Positions 43,037 to 52,273 are shown, counted from the first letter of the stretch. The stretch is 64,000 nt of DNA from Paenibacillus woosongensis (GCF_009725165.1 NZ_WNZW01000002.1:248001-312000); one strand, 5' to 3'. The notes: generated by a model from the letters alone, not told the origin. Numbers and translations are program-made.

Positions 43037-44281
43037 ATGAGAGACAGCAAATCAGAGCCCAAACGCGGAGCTCCCGATTTTCAACTGCTCATCCTCACCT
43101 TGTTATTGGTTGGCTTCGGGATCGTCATGGTTTTCAGTTCCAGCTCCAGCATTACTTTGGTAAGCGAAAAATTTGGTTATGATTTGATGTACTTTACGAA
43201 ACGTCAAATAGCTTTCGGAGGAGTCGGCCTGATCCTCATGTTCATTACGATGAACATTCCTTATAACAAATTCAAGAAGCTTTTTGTTCCGGTTTTTATT
43301 GTAACTATTATTATGCTGATGCTTGTTCCATTTTTAGCTGACGATATCTTTGGGGCAAGAAGCTGGTTTATGATCTTCGGCCTGGGCGTTCAACCTACCG
43401 AGCTGGCCAAGATTGCTACGATCCTTTATCTGGCTGCTCTGATTTCAAAGAAAGGGGATCGCTTTCGGGATTTAAGAACAGGCTATATTCCCGTGATGGT
43501 CATCGTCGGCTTTGTGGCTGGTCTTATCATGATGCAGCCCGATTTTGGCTCATGCATGATTCTGGTCGCTACCGCAGGCCTGATTATATTTGCCGGCGGA
43601 GCAAATTTGAAACATATTTTAGGTTCTATCGCTTTGCTTATCCTAGGAGCCAGCATCGTACTCGGTGCCGGCGCCCTTTTAGAGCAAATTAATCCAAGCG
43701 AGAAACAAGCAGGCAGCAATTATAAAGTAGGACGAATTACATCATTCATTAACCCTTGGGAAGATCCGCAGCACACAGGCTATAACATTATTCATTCCTT
43801 AACCGCGCTAGGACATGGCGGCTTAACAGGAGCAGGATTCGGCCAAGGCATTCAGAAGCTGCATTATTTGCCCAACTCGTACAATGACTTTATCTTTTCC
43901 GTCATCGGCGAAGAGTTCGGGTTTATCGGCAGCATCATTTTCCTATTGTTATACATCTATTTTATATGGAGGGGACTGCTGGTCTCACTCCGCTGCTCCA
44001 GTACGTTCGGCTTGCTGACCGGCGTCGGGATTATGGGGCTTATCGCCATCCAGGCCTTCGTTAATATCGGAGGCGTAACGCGGACGATTCCCATTACCGG
44101 CGTAACCCTGCCATTCATCAGTTACGGCGGCTCCTCCCTGCTGGTCATGATGGGAGCAATGGGCATTGTCCTCAGCATCTCGCGCGACTCCTCCCTGCCT
44201 GCAAAGCAGGAACGAACCAAATCGGTCGTTGTAAAGGATCCATCGTATGAGCTGAGCCATCCGAGACGCCGCCATTTATAG
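43037..44281 (+). CDS. ftsW: FtsW/RodA-type peptidoglycan polymerase
   Basis: The 414-residue membrane protein has about ten hydrophobic segments and the SEDS signatures: QPTELAKIATILYLA, MMQPDFGSCMILVATAGLIIFAGG, WEDPQHTGYNI, LTGAGFGQGIQKLHYLPNSYNDFIFSVIGEEFGF (split here), and TLPFISYGGSSLL. SEDS proteins polymerise lipid II with a class B penicillin-binding protein. The ylaN gene at 46143 is close, as in Bacillus subtilis (ylaN-ftsW), which favours FtsW over RodA or SpoVE. An FtsW partner (PBP2) is not in the window. Confidence 0.92.
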   Translation: MRDSKSEPKRGAPDFQLLILTLLLVGFGIVMVFSSSSSITLVSEKFGYDLMYFTKRQIAFGGVGLILMFITMNIPYNKFKKLFVPVFIVTIIMLMLVPFLADDIFGARSWFMIFGLGVQPTELAKIATILYLAALISKKGDRFRDLRTGYIPVMVIVGFVAGLIMMQPDFGSCMILVATAGLIIFAGGANLKHILGSIALLILGASIVLGAGALLEQINPSEKQAGSNYKVGRITSFINPWEDPQHTGYNIIHSLTALGHGGLTGAGFGQGIQKLHYLPNSYNDFIFSVIGEEFGFIGSIIFLLLYIYFIWRGLLVSLRCSSTFGLLTGVGIMGLIAIQAFVNIGGVTRTIPITGVTLPFISYGGSSLLVMMGAMGIVLSISRDSSLPAKQERTKSVVVKDPSYELSHPRRRHL

Positions 44282-44340
44282 CAAGAAAGAAAGAAAGAAA
44301 GAAGACTACGGGCTCCCCGTAGTCTTCTTTCTTTCTTGCC
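44281..44340. terminator. Long bidirectional terminator with AAAG repeats between ftsW and the asp23 paralogue
   Basis: The 3' arm from 44317 to 44339 (CCCGTAGTCTTCTTT...) is a near-perfect reverse complement of the 5' arm, which begins just after the ftsW stop and contains extra (AAAG) units. The stem exceeds 20 base pairs. T-rich sequence on both strands makes it suitable for both convergent genes. Confidence 0.85.
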
Positions 44341-44390
44341 GGTTCGGTTCTGAAATTCTCGAACGATCTATGTACCGTCACGCTGCACGA

Positions 44391-44753
44391 TCAGATTTCA
44401 TCATCCTTGAATGCAACGCCTTCAACTTTCACATTGACTTCCACGGTTTTAAGTCCTGTCATGCTTTCGACCGCTTCACGAACATTTTGCTGAAGCATCC
44501 GGCACACCTCGTGAATCGGCGTCTCGTACAGCACAATAATACGGAGATCAATTGCCGCTTCCAACTGACCGACTTCTACGGTGACGCCCTTTTGCACATT
44601 TTTGCCGCTTAACCGCTTTGCCCAGCCTTCGGACAAGCCGCCAGACATAGCCGCAATTCCCGGCGTTTCCAGGGCCGCCATCCCGGCGATTTTTGCAACG
44701 ACGTCGTCTGAAATTCGAATAAGCCCATTATCTAACTGTAATTGTTCGGTCAT
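44391..44753 (-). CDS. Asp23/Gls24 family protein, second copy
   Basis: This 120-residue protein resembles YloU: LDNGLIRISDDVVAKIAGMAALETPGIAAM, VTVEVGQLEAAIDLRIIVLYETPIHEV and MTGLKTVEVNVKVEGVAF. The start is ATG 44753 with AGGAGG upstream; a longer frame to 44813 has none. It is a paralogue of the protein at 4360-4719, differs in its VGQLEAAIDLRI strand, and converges on ftsW. The role is presumed envelope homeostasis. Confidence 0.88.
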   Translation of the reverse strand: MTEQLQLDNGLIRISDDVVAKIAGMAALETPGIAAMSGGLSEGWAKRLSGKNVQKGVTVEVGQLEAAIDLRIIVLYETPIHEVCRMLQQNVREAVESMTGLKTVEVNVKVEGVAFKDDEI

Positions 44754-44905
44754 GGTCAATTCCTCCTTCAACCTCATTATATTTATTGTAATTCCTATGC
44801 TGCTGTAAAGCAAATGTGGAATATTCTTTTGTGGTGTATCGTTTTTATTTTACCCAAATTGGTTATATTGAGTTTGATATATTCACGCAAAGCCGAGGTG
44901 CCAAT

Positions 44906-46027
44906 ATGCGAAAATATGTATCGCCAAGCCTGTTGATCATTTTCTTTATTTTAAGCGCCGCAGGGCATTACGCACACTGGCCGGCCACCCTGCAGTTTAT
45001 CATTTCCGCCGTTGCTGTCATCTTTGTTGCCGGATTTCTGGGAAAAGCGACCGAAAGCGTAGCTCATTATGCCGGACAGCGCCTGGGCGGATTTCTTAAC
45101 GCAACCTTCGGGAACGCTGCGGAGCTGATTATCGGCATTCTGCTCGTTCGCGAAGGATTATTCGACATGGTCAAAGCGAGCATTACCGGCTCGATTATCG
45201 GAAATCTGCTGCTTGTCCTCGGTTTAAGCCTGTTCGCTGGCGGATTAAAGCATAAAATACAACGGTACAACGTATCGCTGGCGGGCATGAACGGCTCGTT
45301 GATGATCGTGGCGATTATCGCCTTGTTTGTACCGGCTATTTTCCTGCAGACGCATGTCCTCCATGAAGAGGACCGGACCGCGCTTAGCCTCGTCGTCGCC
45401 GGAATCCTCATCGCTTCCTATTTGCTATGGCTCGTCTTCTCCATGATTACGCATAAGGATTATTTGGCCGATGTCACGGAAGCCGGCAAAAGAGCGGACA
45501 ATGGAGCTGCCGCCGAATCAGACGGCATCGCCCTGGCCACCGCAGGAGGCTCGCATGAATTGCCGCCCGCATGGTCCAAAGGCAAATCGGTCACGTATCT
45601 CGTCCTGGCAACGGTCATGGTCGCTTTCGTCAGCGAATGGCTCGTAGGAACATTGGATACGTTCACAGAGCGTTTCGGTCTTAGCGAAATATTTGTCGGT
45701 GCCTTCGTTGTCGCTATCGTCGGGAATGCGGCAGAACACAGCGCAGCCATTTTACTCGCCATGAAAAATAAGATCGGCGCCTCCGTAGAAATCGCCGTGG
45801 GCAGCAGTCTGCAAATCGCTTTGTTCGTTGCTCCGGTGCTGATTTTTATCAGTCACCTCTTCGGCCGGCCGATGGACATCGTGTTCACCGTAATTGAGCT
45901 TGCGGCCATTGGCGTGTCCGTCTTCATCGCCAAATCGATTACTCAGGACGGACAGACGAACTGGTATGAGGGCCTGCTCCTGATTGCTGTCTATGCGATT
46001 CTGGGGGTCTCGTTCTACCTCGTATAA
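44906..46027 (+). CDS. Calcium/proton exchanger (CAX/ChaA, YfkE type)
   Basis: About 373 residues with about eleven membrane segments in two halves. The two alpha repeats contain the acidic motif: GFLNATFGNAAELIIG in the first and VGNAAEHSAAILLAMKNKIGASVEIAVGSSLQIALF in the second (two blocks). These are the calcium-binding GNxxE motifs of CAX proteins, which exchange calcium for protons across the membrane. I start it at ATG 44906 behind GAGGTG. A P-type calcium pump is also in the window (28030-30837). Confidence 0.93.
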   Translation: MRKYVSPSLLIIFFILSAAGHYAHWPATLQFIISAVAVIFVAGFLGKATESVAHYAGQRLGGFLNATFGNAAELIIGILLVREGLFDMVKASITGSIIGNLLLVLGLSLFAGGLKHKIQRYNVSLAGMNGSLMIVAIIALFVPAIFLQTHVLHEEDRTALSLVVAGILIASYLLWLVFSMITHKDYLADVTEAGKRADNGAAAESDGIALATAGGSHELPPAWSKGKSVTYLVLATVMVAFVSEWLVGTLDTFTERFGLSEIFVGAFVVAIVGNAAEHSAAILLAMKNKIGASVEIAVGSSLQIALFVAPVLIFISHLFGRPMDIVFTVIELAAIGVSVFIAKSITQDGQTNWYEGLLLIAVYAILGVSFYLV

Positions 46028-46069
46028 CGCCGTAAGATCGTCAGGTCGGCCACACAGCGATACAAACAA

Positions 46070-46112
46070 AGAAAGCGTACATCCCGGCGATCACACGGAT
46101 TGTACGCTTTCT
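46070..46112 (+). terminator. Terminator of the calcium exchanger gene
   Basis: AGAAAGCGTACA pairs with TGTACGCTTTCT across a 19-base loop. The T tail is weak. A second hairpin (AGCCTGTT/AACAGGCT, 46122-46141) lies next to the ylaN stop. Confidence 0.6.
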
Positions 46113-46142
46113 GTGGTATGTAAGCCTGTTTCTATTAACAGG

Positions 46143-46430
46143 CTACTCTTTATTATTCATCGCTTCGTATAACAGGGCCAAATTCCGCTCGAGCTTGTTC
46201 AAAATTTGTTTGCCTGTTGACTCTTGAATGAGCCCGACACGAACCGCGTAGTCAACCTGTCTGGAGAAACCATACATCTGGGTATCCAATACTTCCTCAT
46301 AGAGAGGGCAGTAACGCGTAGCCAGGTTCTCCATCTGCACTTCGATCAGCTTCTGTATTTTATCCGCATCTTCCTGCAGAAGATTTAATGCTTTCAGATT
46401 CAGTTGCTCCTGCAAATCAGATGAAGTCAT
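46143..46430 (-). CDS. ylaN: YlaN family iron-homeostasis protein
   Basis: YlaN is a small iron(II)-binding protein that modulates Fur-dependent repression in Bacillus and Staphylococcus (recalled from recent work). The 95-residue helical product has [50 protein letters not shown] (as blocks), then a C-terminal helix with [15 protein letters not shown]. Cys, Glu and Asp in CPLYEEVLD may bind the metal. The start has GGGGGGAAG upstream. It lies two genes from ftsW, close to the Bacillus arrangement. Confidence 0.92.
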   Translation of the reverse strand: MTSSDLQEQLNLKALNLLQEDADKIQKLIEVQMENLATRYCPLYEEVLDTQMYGFSRQVDYAVRVGLIQESTGKQILNKLERNLALLYEAMNNKE

Positions 46431-46598
46431 GTTTCTTCCCCCCTATGTCCCTAAAGTCGATCACTCATCTACTCTATTCTTAATATTAGACGAAATCGAA
46501 AGCCAATACAAGAACCTCTCTAAATAATCCCTTTCCCAAGTCTCCCCAATTGGGTATGACGTTTCGCACATCCCGGAATGATACTTCTAAATATGTTC

Positions 46599-46636
46599 AA
46601 AAAAGCACCCTTGCCTGTATCGGCAAGAGTGCTTCT
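46599..46636 (-). terminator. Terminator of the HPr-like gene
   Basis: On the minus strand AAGCACTCTTGCC pairs with GGCAAGGGTGCTT followed by T6. It lies immediately past the HPr-like stop codon. Confidence 0.85.
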
Positions 46637-46648
46637 TCGAATGAGCAA

Positions 46649-46894
46649 TTATTCGGCAACTACCTTCACATTCAAGCCGTGCTTTGCAAACACTTCAGAT
46701 ACGGCAGCCTTCGCAGCGTCTGCATCTGGTCCGTGAACATGAAGCTCATAGCTTTGCGTGTTTACCAGCGTTGTGAAGAGACCCAAAATACTTTTTACAT
46801 CGATGTACTTATTATCTGCTTGAAGAACGATGGATGATGAAAATTTGCTCGCGGTTTGAGCAATTTCAACTACCGCTTGATTGTTGTTCGCCAT
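46649..46894 (-). CDS. HPr-like protein lacking the phosphorylated histidine
   Basis: The 81-residue protein resembles HPr of the phosphotransferase system: IAQTASKFSSSIVLQADNKYIDVKSILGLFTTLVN, then the C-terminal helix. The regulatory serine (KSILGL, the Ser46 context) is present. The N-terminal strand and the IHARPA active site are replaced by NNNQAVVE, so the phosphotransfer histidine is missing and the protein is about six residues shorter at its start. The ATG at 46894 has GGAGGG upstream. It cannot relay phosphate as HPr does but might be phosphorylated on Ser by an HPr kinase, like Crh. Its position next to an aminopeptidase gives no further clue. Confidence 0.75.
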   Translation of the reverse strand: MANNNQAVVEIAQTASKFSSSIVLQADNKYIDVKSILGLFTTLVNTQSYELHVHGPDADAAKAAVSEVFAKHGLNVKVVAE

Positions 46895-46977
46895 TTCGAA
46901 TCCCTCCGCGTCTAACTTTGGAATAAATATATTACCATGATACATTGAATCCGCTTCCCTAGCAAGGTATATTCTCT

Positions 46978-48093
46978 CTATTTCAGGTTCTCCGGATTCA
47001 ACGCCTCCAGCTCAGGCACTACAAATATTCCGTCTTTGCGGATGAGCACGTCATCGAAATAAATTTCCCCGCCGCCGTACTCTGGACGTTGGATAAGCAC
47101 CAGATCCCAATGAATGGAGGATTTGTTCCCGTTAAATGCCTCTTCATAAGCCTGGCCCGGCGTAAAATGAAGGCTGCCGGCAATCTTCTCGTCGAACAGA
47201 ATATCCTTCATCGGGTGCAAAATGTACGGATTGAAGCCGATCGCAAACTCGCCAATATATCGTGATCCTCCGTCCGTATCGAGGATTTTGTTAAGGTTTT
47301 CCGTATCGTTGCTCGTTGCCTCTACGATTTTTCCATTCTCGAAGCGGAACTTGATATTCTCGAACGTAATCCCGTTATACAAAGTAGGCGTGTTATAGCT
47401 GATCGTACCGTTTACCGAATCTCTGACTGGCGCCGTATATACTTCGCCGTCCGGGATGTTGCGCTCTCCCGAACATTTGATGGCGCCGATTCCTTTAATG
47501 GAGAAGGACAAATCAGTACCAGGGCCGGTAATCCGGACTTTATCCGTGCGCTTCATTAAATCGGCTAATGCATCCTGCGCCCGATCCATTTTAGCGTAAT
47601 CCAAATTGCATACATCGAAATAGAAGTTCTCGAAGGCTTCGGTGCTCGTGTTCGCCAATTGCGCCATGCTGGCGTTCGGATAACGAAGGACGACCCATTT
47701 CGTATGCTTTACCCGCTGCTCGCTATGTACAGGATGGGAATAAAGCGAATTGTACAGCTTCATTTTCTCCTCAGGGACATCGGACAACTCGTTCACATTC
47801 GCGCCGGCCCGGATACCGATATAACAATCCATCTGTTTCATCCGGTTAAGGTCAATTTCTGCCCAGGTTTTCATCTGTTCCTCGTTTGCATATTTGAACA
47901 GCGAACGCTGCACTGTCCGGTCAGTCAGCTCCACAAAGGCATTCCCTCCCTTCCTGCCAACCTCTTCGACGATCGCGATCAGCAAATCCCTTTCATTGCC
48001 GATCATCTCTACAAGCACGTTTTCTCCCGGTTGAACGTTAACTGAATAGCCCACCAAATTTTCCGCCAATTTCTGTATTCTTGGATCTCGCAT
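46978..48093 (-). CDS. M29 family metallo-aminopeptidase
   Basis: The 371-residue enzyme resembles thermophilic aminopeptidases (AmpS/PepS). It shows the M29 pattern: VGYSVNVQPGENVLVEM, CSGERNIPDGEVYTAPV (metal Glu), FENGKIVEATSNDTENL, IGEFAIGFNPYIL, DEKIAGSLHFTPGQAY and SSIHWDLVLIQRPEYGGGEIYFDDVLIRKDG, given as short blocks. Glu and His of the last segments form the co-catalytic metal site. It cleaves N-terminal residues from peptides in the cytoplasm. The HPr-like gene lies about 83 bases downstream. Confidence 0.92.
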   Translation of the reverse strand: MRDPRIQKLAENLVGYSVNVQPGENVLVEMIGNERDLLIAIVEEVGRKGGNAFVELTDRTVQRSLFKYANEEQMKTWAEIDLNRMKQMDCYIGIRAGANVNELSDVPEEKMKLYNSLYSHPVHSEQRVKHTKWVVLRYPNASMAQLANTSTEAFENFYFDVCNLDYAKMDRAQDALADLMKRTDKVRITGPGTDLSFSIKGIGAIKCSGERNIPDGEVYTAPVRDSVNGTISYNTPTLYNGITFENIKFRFENGKIVEATSNDTENLNKILDTDGGSRYIGEFAIGFNPYILHPMKDILFDEKIAGSLHFTPGQAYEEAFNGNKSSIHWDLVLIQRPEYGGGEIYFDDVLIRKDGIFVVPELEALNPENLK

Positions 48094-48250
48094 ACAGACT
48101 TACGCCTCCTCTAATTTAGATAAGCAGCATTCCCATCTTGACAGGAAAGCTGCTCCGTTAGTTGAACGCTGGTTAATTCGTTTTCTATTGTAGCACGGTC
48201 TGCCGGTCTCTTCCAAGAGATTAGGAGATATTCGGAAAATAACCAGCTTG

Positions 48251-49090
48251 CTATTTATAATCAGCAAATCGGTTATCTGTACGCAGCATCTCCTGCTGCG
48301 GAGCACCTTGCGGGCTTAAATACGCTATTCTCGATTCAGAGGTCAGGCGCATCGGAAGCCCTGTCTTCGAATTGAGGGTCAGATGGTATACGGCTTGAAT
48401 CTCAGCTTGATTCAGCATTTCGGCAAGCTGTTTATTTCCCGCATTCCAGATCTGCTCCGACTGGCTGGCCAGCTTCGCCCGTTCCGCATTCGGCAGCTTG
48501 GCAAGCTTGCTTTCCCATTTCTGCCTTACCTGCTTCATCTCTTCCTCCAGCTCACTGCCAATCAAAGCCTGTGCATCCGCGGCATCAAGTTCAATCCGCA
48601 GCACCTTCGTTCCTCTGGCTGCCCCGCTCTCCAGCTTGATCGATTTCCGGGCATTGCGGATATGCTCCAGCTGTTCCAGCGGGTTAAGCCGTGCGAGCCC
48701 CTTGCCCAGCGACTCTTCGTCAGAAACAATATGCCAGCGCCGTCCCTGCGCCACAAGCTTCGTTTCATATTTTTCCCCCGGGCGCGTCCCCGATGCCAGC
48801 AGGCTTCCCTTGCTGCCGGACGCCCCTTCCGCAATGACGGTCCGCATGGTCAAGCGGTGATGGTCATCCAGCCTGCCGCTATAGCTTAAATTTTGCTCCA
48901 GTACCCCCTGCTCTCCGCGCCATAATGCCGCTTTGCCCTGAAAGGTCAAAGCATCAACGCCGGCCAGGCCAGACCACGCGTGATTAAACCATTGCTCGCC
49001 GGTTCGCGCCTCCTGCAGGCGGCAGGACGACATCAACACTGCAGCCATCAAGCAAAAAATCGCTAAGATGAACCTGTGAAGCAGACCCAT
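48251..49090 (-). CDS. Hypothetical lipoprotein
   Basis: The 279-residue product, from ATG 49090 behind GGGAGGA, has a lipoprotein signal: a positive N-terminus, a hydrophobic stretch (FILAIFCLMAAVLM) and the lipobox MSSC. The mature part has beta strands (LTFQGKAALWRGEQG, LSYSGRLDDHHRLTMRTV) and a helical segment (SELEEEMKQVRQKWESKLAKL), and ends in LNSKTGLPMRLTSESRI, which recalls LolA/LppX-like lipid-carrier folds. That is only a resemblance. A longer frame to 49183 lacks a signal and is rejected. Confidence 0.75.
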   Translation of the reverse strand: MGLLHRFILAIFCLMAAVLMSSCRLQEARTGEQWFNHAWSGLAGVDALTFQGKAALWRGEQGVLEQNLSYSGRLDDHHRLTMRTVIAEGASGSKGSLLASGTRPGEKYETKLVAQGRRWHIVSDEESLGKGLARLNPLEQLEHIRNARKSIKLESGAARGTKVLRIELDAADAQALIGSELEEEMKQVRQKWESKLAKLPNAERAKLASQSEQIWNAGNKQLAEMLNQAEIQAVYHLTLNSKTGLPMRLTSESRIAYLSPQGAPQQEMLRTDNRFADYK

Positions 49091-49168
49091 GATGCTGATT
49101 CCTCCCTTAGGATAAAGCCTGTTAGCTGTAGGCTGTCCCTGCCCAAAAAAACTATGCGTCAGCACAGC

Positions 49169-49197
49169 AAAAAACTGCCTCACGACGTGAGACAGTT
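49169..49197 (-). terminator. Terminator of the diguanylate cyclase gene
   Basis: On the minus strand AACTGTCTCAC pairs with GTGAGGCAGTT across a three-base loop, followed by T6. Confidence 0.85.
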
Positions 49198-49220
49198 ATC
49201 ATGAAACAGCACTATATTAT

Positions 49221-51164
49221 TTAACCAGCCTGCGTTTGATTTCTGCCGTTATTTTTCGCTTTGTACAGCGCCATATCCGCCTGGTAGAACAATGATTCAA
49301 CACTGATCCTGTCATCATCCCGGGTCCACTCGGCAATGCCGCACGACACAGTCACCTTCGGCTCGGTCTCCTGTTCTACGCGCAAACGAATCATCTCCGC
49401 GATTTGCAGCCCGTGCTCCATGCTCGCTCCCGGCAAGTACAAGGCAAGCTCTTCCCCGCCCCAACGGGCAGCGATATCCGTCTTGCGTATCGTGCTCCTG
49501 ATAATCGAACATACCTGCTTTAGGATCTTGTCTCCGGTTTGATGCCCGTACGTGTCATTGATCCCCTTAAACTGATCGATATCGACGACAATCAATGAGC
49601 CGTTGGTGTCCTTCTTCTGAAACTCCTGAATCGTATCATCCAAATAATGCCGCGCATACAGTCCTGTGAGCATGTCCCGATTGGCCATTCTACGTACTTC
49701 CGCATGCAGAGAAGCATTAGCGATGGCTAGGCCGATATGGGAAGCCAGCACCTGCAGCAGCTTGTAATTTTCATAAGAGAAAAACCGTTCTTCCCGGTGG
49801 GACAGCATAATAACGCCATTCACCTCTCCCCTGACGATTAAAGGAGCGGCAATCAGGGAGCGGGAGTCCGTGATCTCCATCATTTTAGAAGAAAACTTGC
49901 CATAGGCCTTGTAATCTGACAGAATAATCGGCTCTTGCGTCGAGTAGACCAACCCGCTAAAGCCGTAATCCTTCGGAAAAAACTCCTTGGACAACGACGG
50001 CACATTGCTGGACATGATTTCGAAATGCTCGTTTTCTTTGGTGATTTGCGAGATGCAGCAAAATTCGGCTTTAAAAATCGACAGCAGCTCTTCCGTTGCG
50101 AATTTAAAAACCTCTTTGGGACGGAGACTTTGATTGAGCCGTTTAGTCAATTCATTGATGAGCCGCAGCTCGCTGATCAACAGATTGGATTGCTCGTACA
50201 GCTTCGCGTTCTCGAAGGCAGTCCCCGCCGTATCGGCCAGCATGCTGATGAGCTGTAAATCGATTTCCTCTACCTGATCCTTAGGCAGCAGCAAATGAAA
50301 CACCCCGTAAACGCCCTGCTTGCCAATGAGGGGAACCGCAATTTCTATGTAAGGCTCGCCCTCTGTACTCTGCAGCTCTTTGCGCAGCATCCTGCCTTCC
50401 ATAAAAGCCCTAACGCAGATATGCTCCTGCTCTCCGTGCAGCAGAAGCGACTTGACCCTCGGATCGCGGCTGACGTGATCCTGTGACATGAGCAGCTCGA
50501 CCTTCGCATCTGGATACATGCCGGCAATTCTCTCGAACACTTCCGACAAAATGGAATCGACGTCGATTTTGCCATGCAGCTTCTGAACGACCTGGAACAA
50601 AATGGAGCGACGATGCTCCTCGCGTTTGGTCTGTCTCTGAATGCTCAGCAAATCAAGCACGAACCAGGAATGGAATCTCTTATAGAAGCAGGCCCGGAAA
50701 TAATGGGCGTTCATTTTTGCCAATATGAGCGAAGCATCAGCACTTATGCCTTCATCCAGCACGCAGCCGAACACGGCGAACAATTGCCCGTTACTCCGCG
50801 TTAAGACCGGTACGGCAATGCAGCTGAAGCATTCGAAGGAACGGACGGCACATTCGAGGCTTTGTACGGTGGCGGCGATCGTCTCGGCCACGAGCTCCGG
50901 GATCGGCATGTCCGCATCGATGATCGTCCCGGTATGATTGGCCACAAACCACCATCCCCCGTCAAGTTCAAGCAATCCGGAAATCTCCTGCTTCCAATCC
51001 GCGTAGCCTTTCTGTATGAACGGTTCAATATATGAGTAATCATGCTCTGTTATATCGAGTTGTTCCAGCCAACTCATATGCTCACTTGCTTCCTCAAATA
51101 GCACAGACAGCGAAGAATTCGGAATTGTATCTATCATCGGGTCGTCTCTTGATTGTTTGGCCAT
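49221..51164 (-). CDS. GAF-domain diguanylate cyclase
   Basis: The 647-residue cytoplasmic protein has GAF-like sensory domains at about 180-320 and 330-480 (the latter with YGFSGLVYSTQEPIILSDY). A GGDEF domain follows at about 490-645. The active site is RWGGEELALYLPGA, and the inhibitory site RxxD (RKTD) lies five residues before it, so product feedback is likely. MLTGLYARHYLDD and ALYKAKNNGRNQ are the typical ends. It should make cyclic di-GMP. No phosphodiesterase (EAL or HD-GYP) is in the window. An AAAAGGAG ribosome site is present. Confidence 0.95.
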   Translation of the reverse strand: MAKQSRDDPMIDTIPNSSLSVLFEEASEHMSWLEQLDITEHDYSYIEPFIQKGYADWKQEISGLLELDGGWWFVANHTGTIIDADMPIPELVAETIAATVQSLECAVRSFECFSCIAVPVLTRSNGQLFAVFGCVLDEGISADASLILAKMNAHYFRACFYKRFHSWFVLDLLSIQRQTKREEHRRSILFQVVQKLHGKIDVDSILSEVFERIAGMYPDAKVELLMSQDHVSRDPRVKSLLLHGEQEHICVRAFMEGRMLRKELQSTEGEPYIEIAVPLIGKQGVYGVFHLLLPKDQVEEIDLQLISMLADTAGTAFENAKLYEQSNLLISELRLINELTKRLNQSLRPKEVFKFATEELLSIFKAEFCCISQITKENEHFEIMSSNVPSLSKEFFPKDYGFSGLVYSTQEPIILSDYKAYGKFSSKMMEITDSRSLIAAPLIVRGEVNGVIMLSHREERFFSYENYKLLQVLASHIGLAIANASLHAEVRRMANRDMLTGLYARHYLDDTIQEFQKKDTNGSLIVVDIDQFKGINDTYGHQTGDKILKQVCSIIRSTIRKTDIAARWGGEELALYLPGASMEHGLQIAEMIRLRVEQETEPKVTVSCGIAEWTRDDDRISVESLFYQADMALYKAKNNGRNQTQAG

Positions 51165-51434
51165 AGGAAAACTCCTTTTCGTCGCACTTGGAATACGGCG
51201 ATTTATTGGTAACCTAAGCTATTCAACTCTGTCCATGTATAACAGCTGATCATGTTCGTCTCGTCCGTCCAGTCAGTTTCGCTCCTGCGATTCTTTTTTG
51301 TGACTATATGTTTATTTTACTATCTTCCGTCCCTTTTTGCATTAATTTTACTCTATTCTGCCACACTTTTTTAGGCCGAAAGCCCTATCGACATAAACCA
51401 CGGTTTTTAACGCTTTTCATACAAAAAACCCATC

Positions 51435-51462
51435 TTGACTTTATTCGATGATTTCATATAAT
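51435..51462 (+). promoter_or_regulatory. Promoter of rpsD
   Basis: TTGACT at 51435-51440 and TATAAT at 51457-51462 with a 16-base spacer. It lies about 200 bases before rpsD and is one of the best sigma-A matches in the window. Confidence 0.75.
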
Positions 51463-51482
51463 ATATATTGTTGAAGAAGACT

Positions 51483-51645
51483 GGATAGGTCTTTGATTGG
51501 GGCGTAACGCATGCGAGCACCCTCTGGATTTTGTTGCTGTCGGGACAGCGGCTGAACTTTCCTGACAGATAAGCGTAATTATCTCTATCCTTCGCTTACT
51601 AAACAAAGTCCGCGCAAGTAGAACCCTAGCGAAAATTTCAAATTA
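51483..51645 (+). promoter_or_regulatory. Structured 5' leader of rpsD, probable S4 autoregulatory site
   Basis: A ~200-base untranslated leader precedes rpsD. Visible helices are GGATAG (51483-51488) with CTATCC (51585-51590), GCTGTC/GACAGC (51536-51549, two-base loop) and AGATAA/TTATCT (51567-51584). In Bacillus subtilis S4 represses its own gene through such a leader; the same is likely here, but the fold has not been computed. The distance of the AAAGGAG site to the ATG (12 bases) is long. The part of 51165-51434 upstream of the promoter holds no gene I can support. Confidence 0.6.
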
Positions 51646-51663
51646 AAGGAGTCTACCTATACA

Positions 51664-52263
51664 ATGGCACGTTACACTGGTCCTAAATTTAAACTTAGCC
51701 GCCGTCTTGGCATTTCCTTGAGCGGCACTGGAAAAGAATTGAAGCGCCCGTTCCCTCCGGGGCAACATGGTCCAACCCAACGGAGAAAAATCAGCAACTA
51801 CGGTATGCAGCTTCAAGAAAAACAAAAGCTTCGCCACATGTATGGTCTTGGCGAAAAGCAATTCCGCACTTTGTTCAACAAAGCTCAAAAAATGAGCGGT
51901 ATCGCGGGTGAGAACTTCATGTTCCTCCTCGAGACTCGTTTGGACAACTTGGTATACCGTCTGGGCTTTGCCAATTCCCGTGCAGGCGCACGTCAATTGG
52001 TATCCCACGGACACGTTACCGTTAACGGCAAAAAGGTTGACATCGCTTCTTACTCCGTAAGCACTGGCGACGTAATCGGTCTTCGCGAAAGAAGCCGCGG
52101 TCTTTCTTCTATTAAGGAAGCCCTGGAGAACCGCACTCACGTTCCTGCTTACCTTGAGTTCAACGACCAAGCGCTGGAAGGCAAATTCATCCGTTTGCCA
52201 GAGCGTTCCGAGTTGTCCCAAGACATTGACGAGAAGCAAATCGTCGAGTTCTACAACCGTTAA
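51664..52263 (+). CDS. rpsD: 30S ribosomal protein S4
   Basis: S4 nucleates 30S assembly by binding the 5' domain of 16S rRNA. The 199-residue protein begins [19 protein letters not shown] and has PFPPGQHGP, ending in the S4 RNA-binding domain [30 protein letters not shown] (short blocks). The N-terminal cysteines are absent, so it is the zinc-free form. It stands alone in its transcript, with a long leader and a strong terminator. Confidence 0.98.
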   Translation: MARYTGPKFKLSRRLGISLSGTGKELKRPFPPGQHGPTQRRKISNYGMQLQEKQKLRHMYGLGEKQFRTLFNKAQKMSGIAGENFMFLLETRLDNLVYRLGFANSRAGARQLVSHGHVTVNGKKVDIASYSVSTGDVIGLRERSRGLSSIKEALENRTHVPAYLEFNDQALEGKFIRLPERSELSQDIDEKQIVEFYNR

Positions 52264-52273
52264 TAAGCTTCAC

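Noticed and set aside
48251..49183. Longer start of the lipoprotein gene
   Set aside because: It lacks a signal; the lipoprotein signal begins at ATG 49090.
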